Under the pieces are notes generated by a model. That model did no database searches and was not told the DNA's origin. It was given only the letters and a program-made list of their open reading frames with translations. Positions 31,025-31,198 of a stretch of 31,198 nucleotides of DNA are shown here, in pieces. The DNA comes from JACQAI01 sp035507915. GTDB taxonomy: Bacteria > Pseudomonadota > Alphaproteobacteria > Elsterales > Elsteraceae. Position 1 is the stretch's first letter; each line of letters opens with the position of its first letter. The stretch covers positions 1-31,198 of the forward strand of contig DATJNS010000237.1 of the NCBI GenBank assembly GCA_035507915.1. Reading direction: 5' to 3'. The translations under genes and the position numbers were made by a program.

Positions 31025-31198
31025 TCAGCGGGCGCCCGGCTGCACCGTGGTCGTGGTCGTCGTCACGCTGCTGGAGCCGTAGTCGTACGGCGCGTAGGCC
31101 GGCGGATAGGTGGGCGGATAATTGTAGGTGTAATCCTGCCAGGGCCCGTGCGCCGGACCGCCGCCCGGCCAGGTCGCCACGCCGTTCAGCGTCTGGTT
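31025..31198 (-). CDS. C-terminal end of a Tyr/Pro-rich protein (partial)
   Basis: On the minus strand the frame is open from the window edge to a TGA at 31025-31027, giving 57 residues with no start inside the window. It contains NQTLNGVATWPGG, then a Tyr/Pro repeat-like run (YNYPPTYPPAYAPYDY), a run of six consecutive Thr residues and VQPGAR at the end. The codons are G/C-ending like the neighbours, which supports a real gene. Low-complexity YPP-type tails are common in exported or surface proteins, but I do not recognise this one. It is convergent with the UbiD gene, 30 nt away. Confidence 0.6.
   Translation of the reverse strand, partial: NQTLNGVATWPGGGPAHGPWQDYTYNYPPTYPPAYAPYDYGSSSVTTTTTTVQPGAR

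Noticed and set aside
1..31198. CRISPR arrays, tRNA or rRNA genes, insertion sequences, phage or integrase genes
   Set aside because: Looked for regularly spaced repeats, transposase-like proteins and structured RNA landmarks by eye; none were seen. A covariance-model search was not possible here.

Overview
The window is about 31 kb of GC-rich bacterial chromosome. Codon use is strongly G/C-ending, genes are packed with 3-4 nt gaps or ATGA/GTGA overlaps, and starts usually carry GGAGG-like ribosome sites. The content (a Bug/TctC binding protein, a Mo-hydroxylase subunit, a Liv-type ABC transporter with fused permeases, UbiD and LigB enzymes) suggests a metabolically versatile soil or water alphaproteobacterium. 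That placement is inferred from gene style, not from a marker gene. No rRNA, tRNA, CRISPR, transposase, integrase or phage gene was seen.

Layout. 1-984: the tail of a Bug-type solute-binding protein and a small exported protein. 1121-5821: a tight operon of CoxL-like Mo-hydroxylase subunit, ketopantoate-reductase-like enzyme and amidase, convergent with a ThDP enzyme (5835-7379). 7380-8577: a gene-poor stretch holding one compact unit: a dyad over a likely -35 box, a 37-residue Lys/Ala-rich peptide and a textbook intrinsic terminator. 8578-10095: a glycine-zipper lipoprotein, a double DUF427 protein and a small exported protein. 10092-14777 (minus): a branched-chain-amino-acid-type ABC transporter, livK, a livHM fusion, livG and livF. 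15032-18110: a Spy/CpxP-like protein, an HU-family protein, a 2OG-Fe(II) oxygenase and a DMT permease. 18302-22023: an amidohydrolase and a LigB-LigA fused extradiol dioxygenase, facing a VOC-type extradiol dioxygenase. 22113-25148: an exported protein, a methyltransferase, a muconate-cycloisomerase-like enolase-superfamily enzyme and a stand-alone response regulator. 25534-27671: an internally deleted SDR remnant coupled to a 3-hydroxyisobutyrate-dehydrogenase-like enzyme and a Gfo/Idh/MocA oxidoreductase, convergent with a second enolase-superfamily enzyme (27687-28781). 28882-30994: a DOPA 4,5-dioxygenase-like protein divergent from a UbiD decarboxylase. 31025-31198: the C-terminus of an unrecognised Tyr/Pro-rich protein.

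Together these look like several small catabolic modules for uptake, hydroxylation, amide hydrolysis, decarboxylation and ring cleavage of aromatic or heterocyclic acids and sugar acids, rather than one known pathway. No substrate can be fixed from sequence alone. I did not find an obvious new defence or mobile system. The most unusual items are the self-contained basic-peptide unit, the SDR deletion scar, the LigBA fusion, the orphan Mo-hydroxylase subunit and the atypical amidohydrolase.
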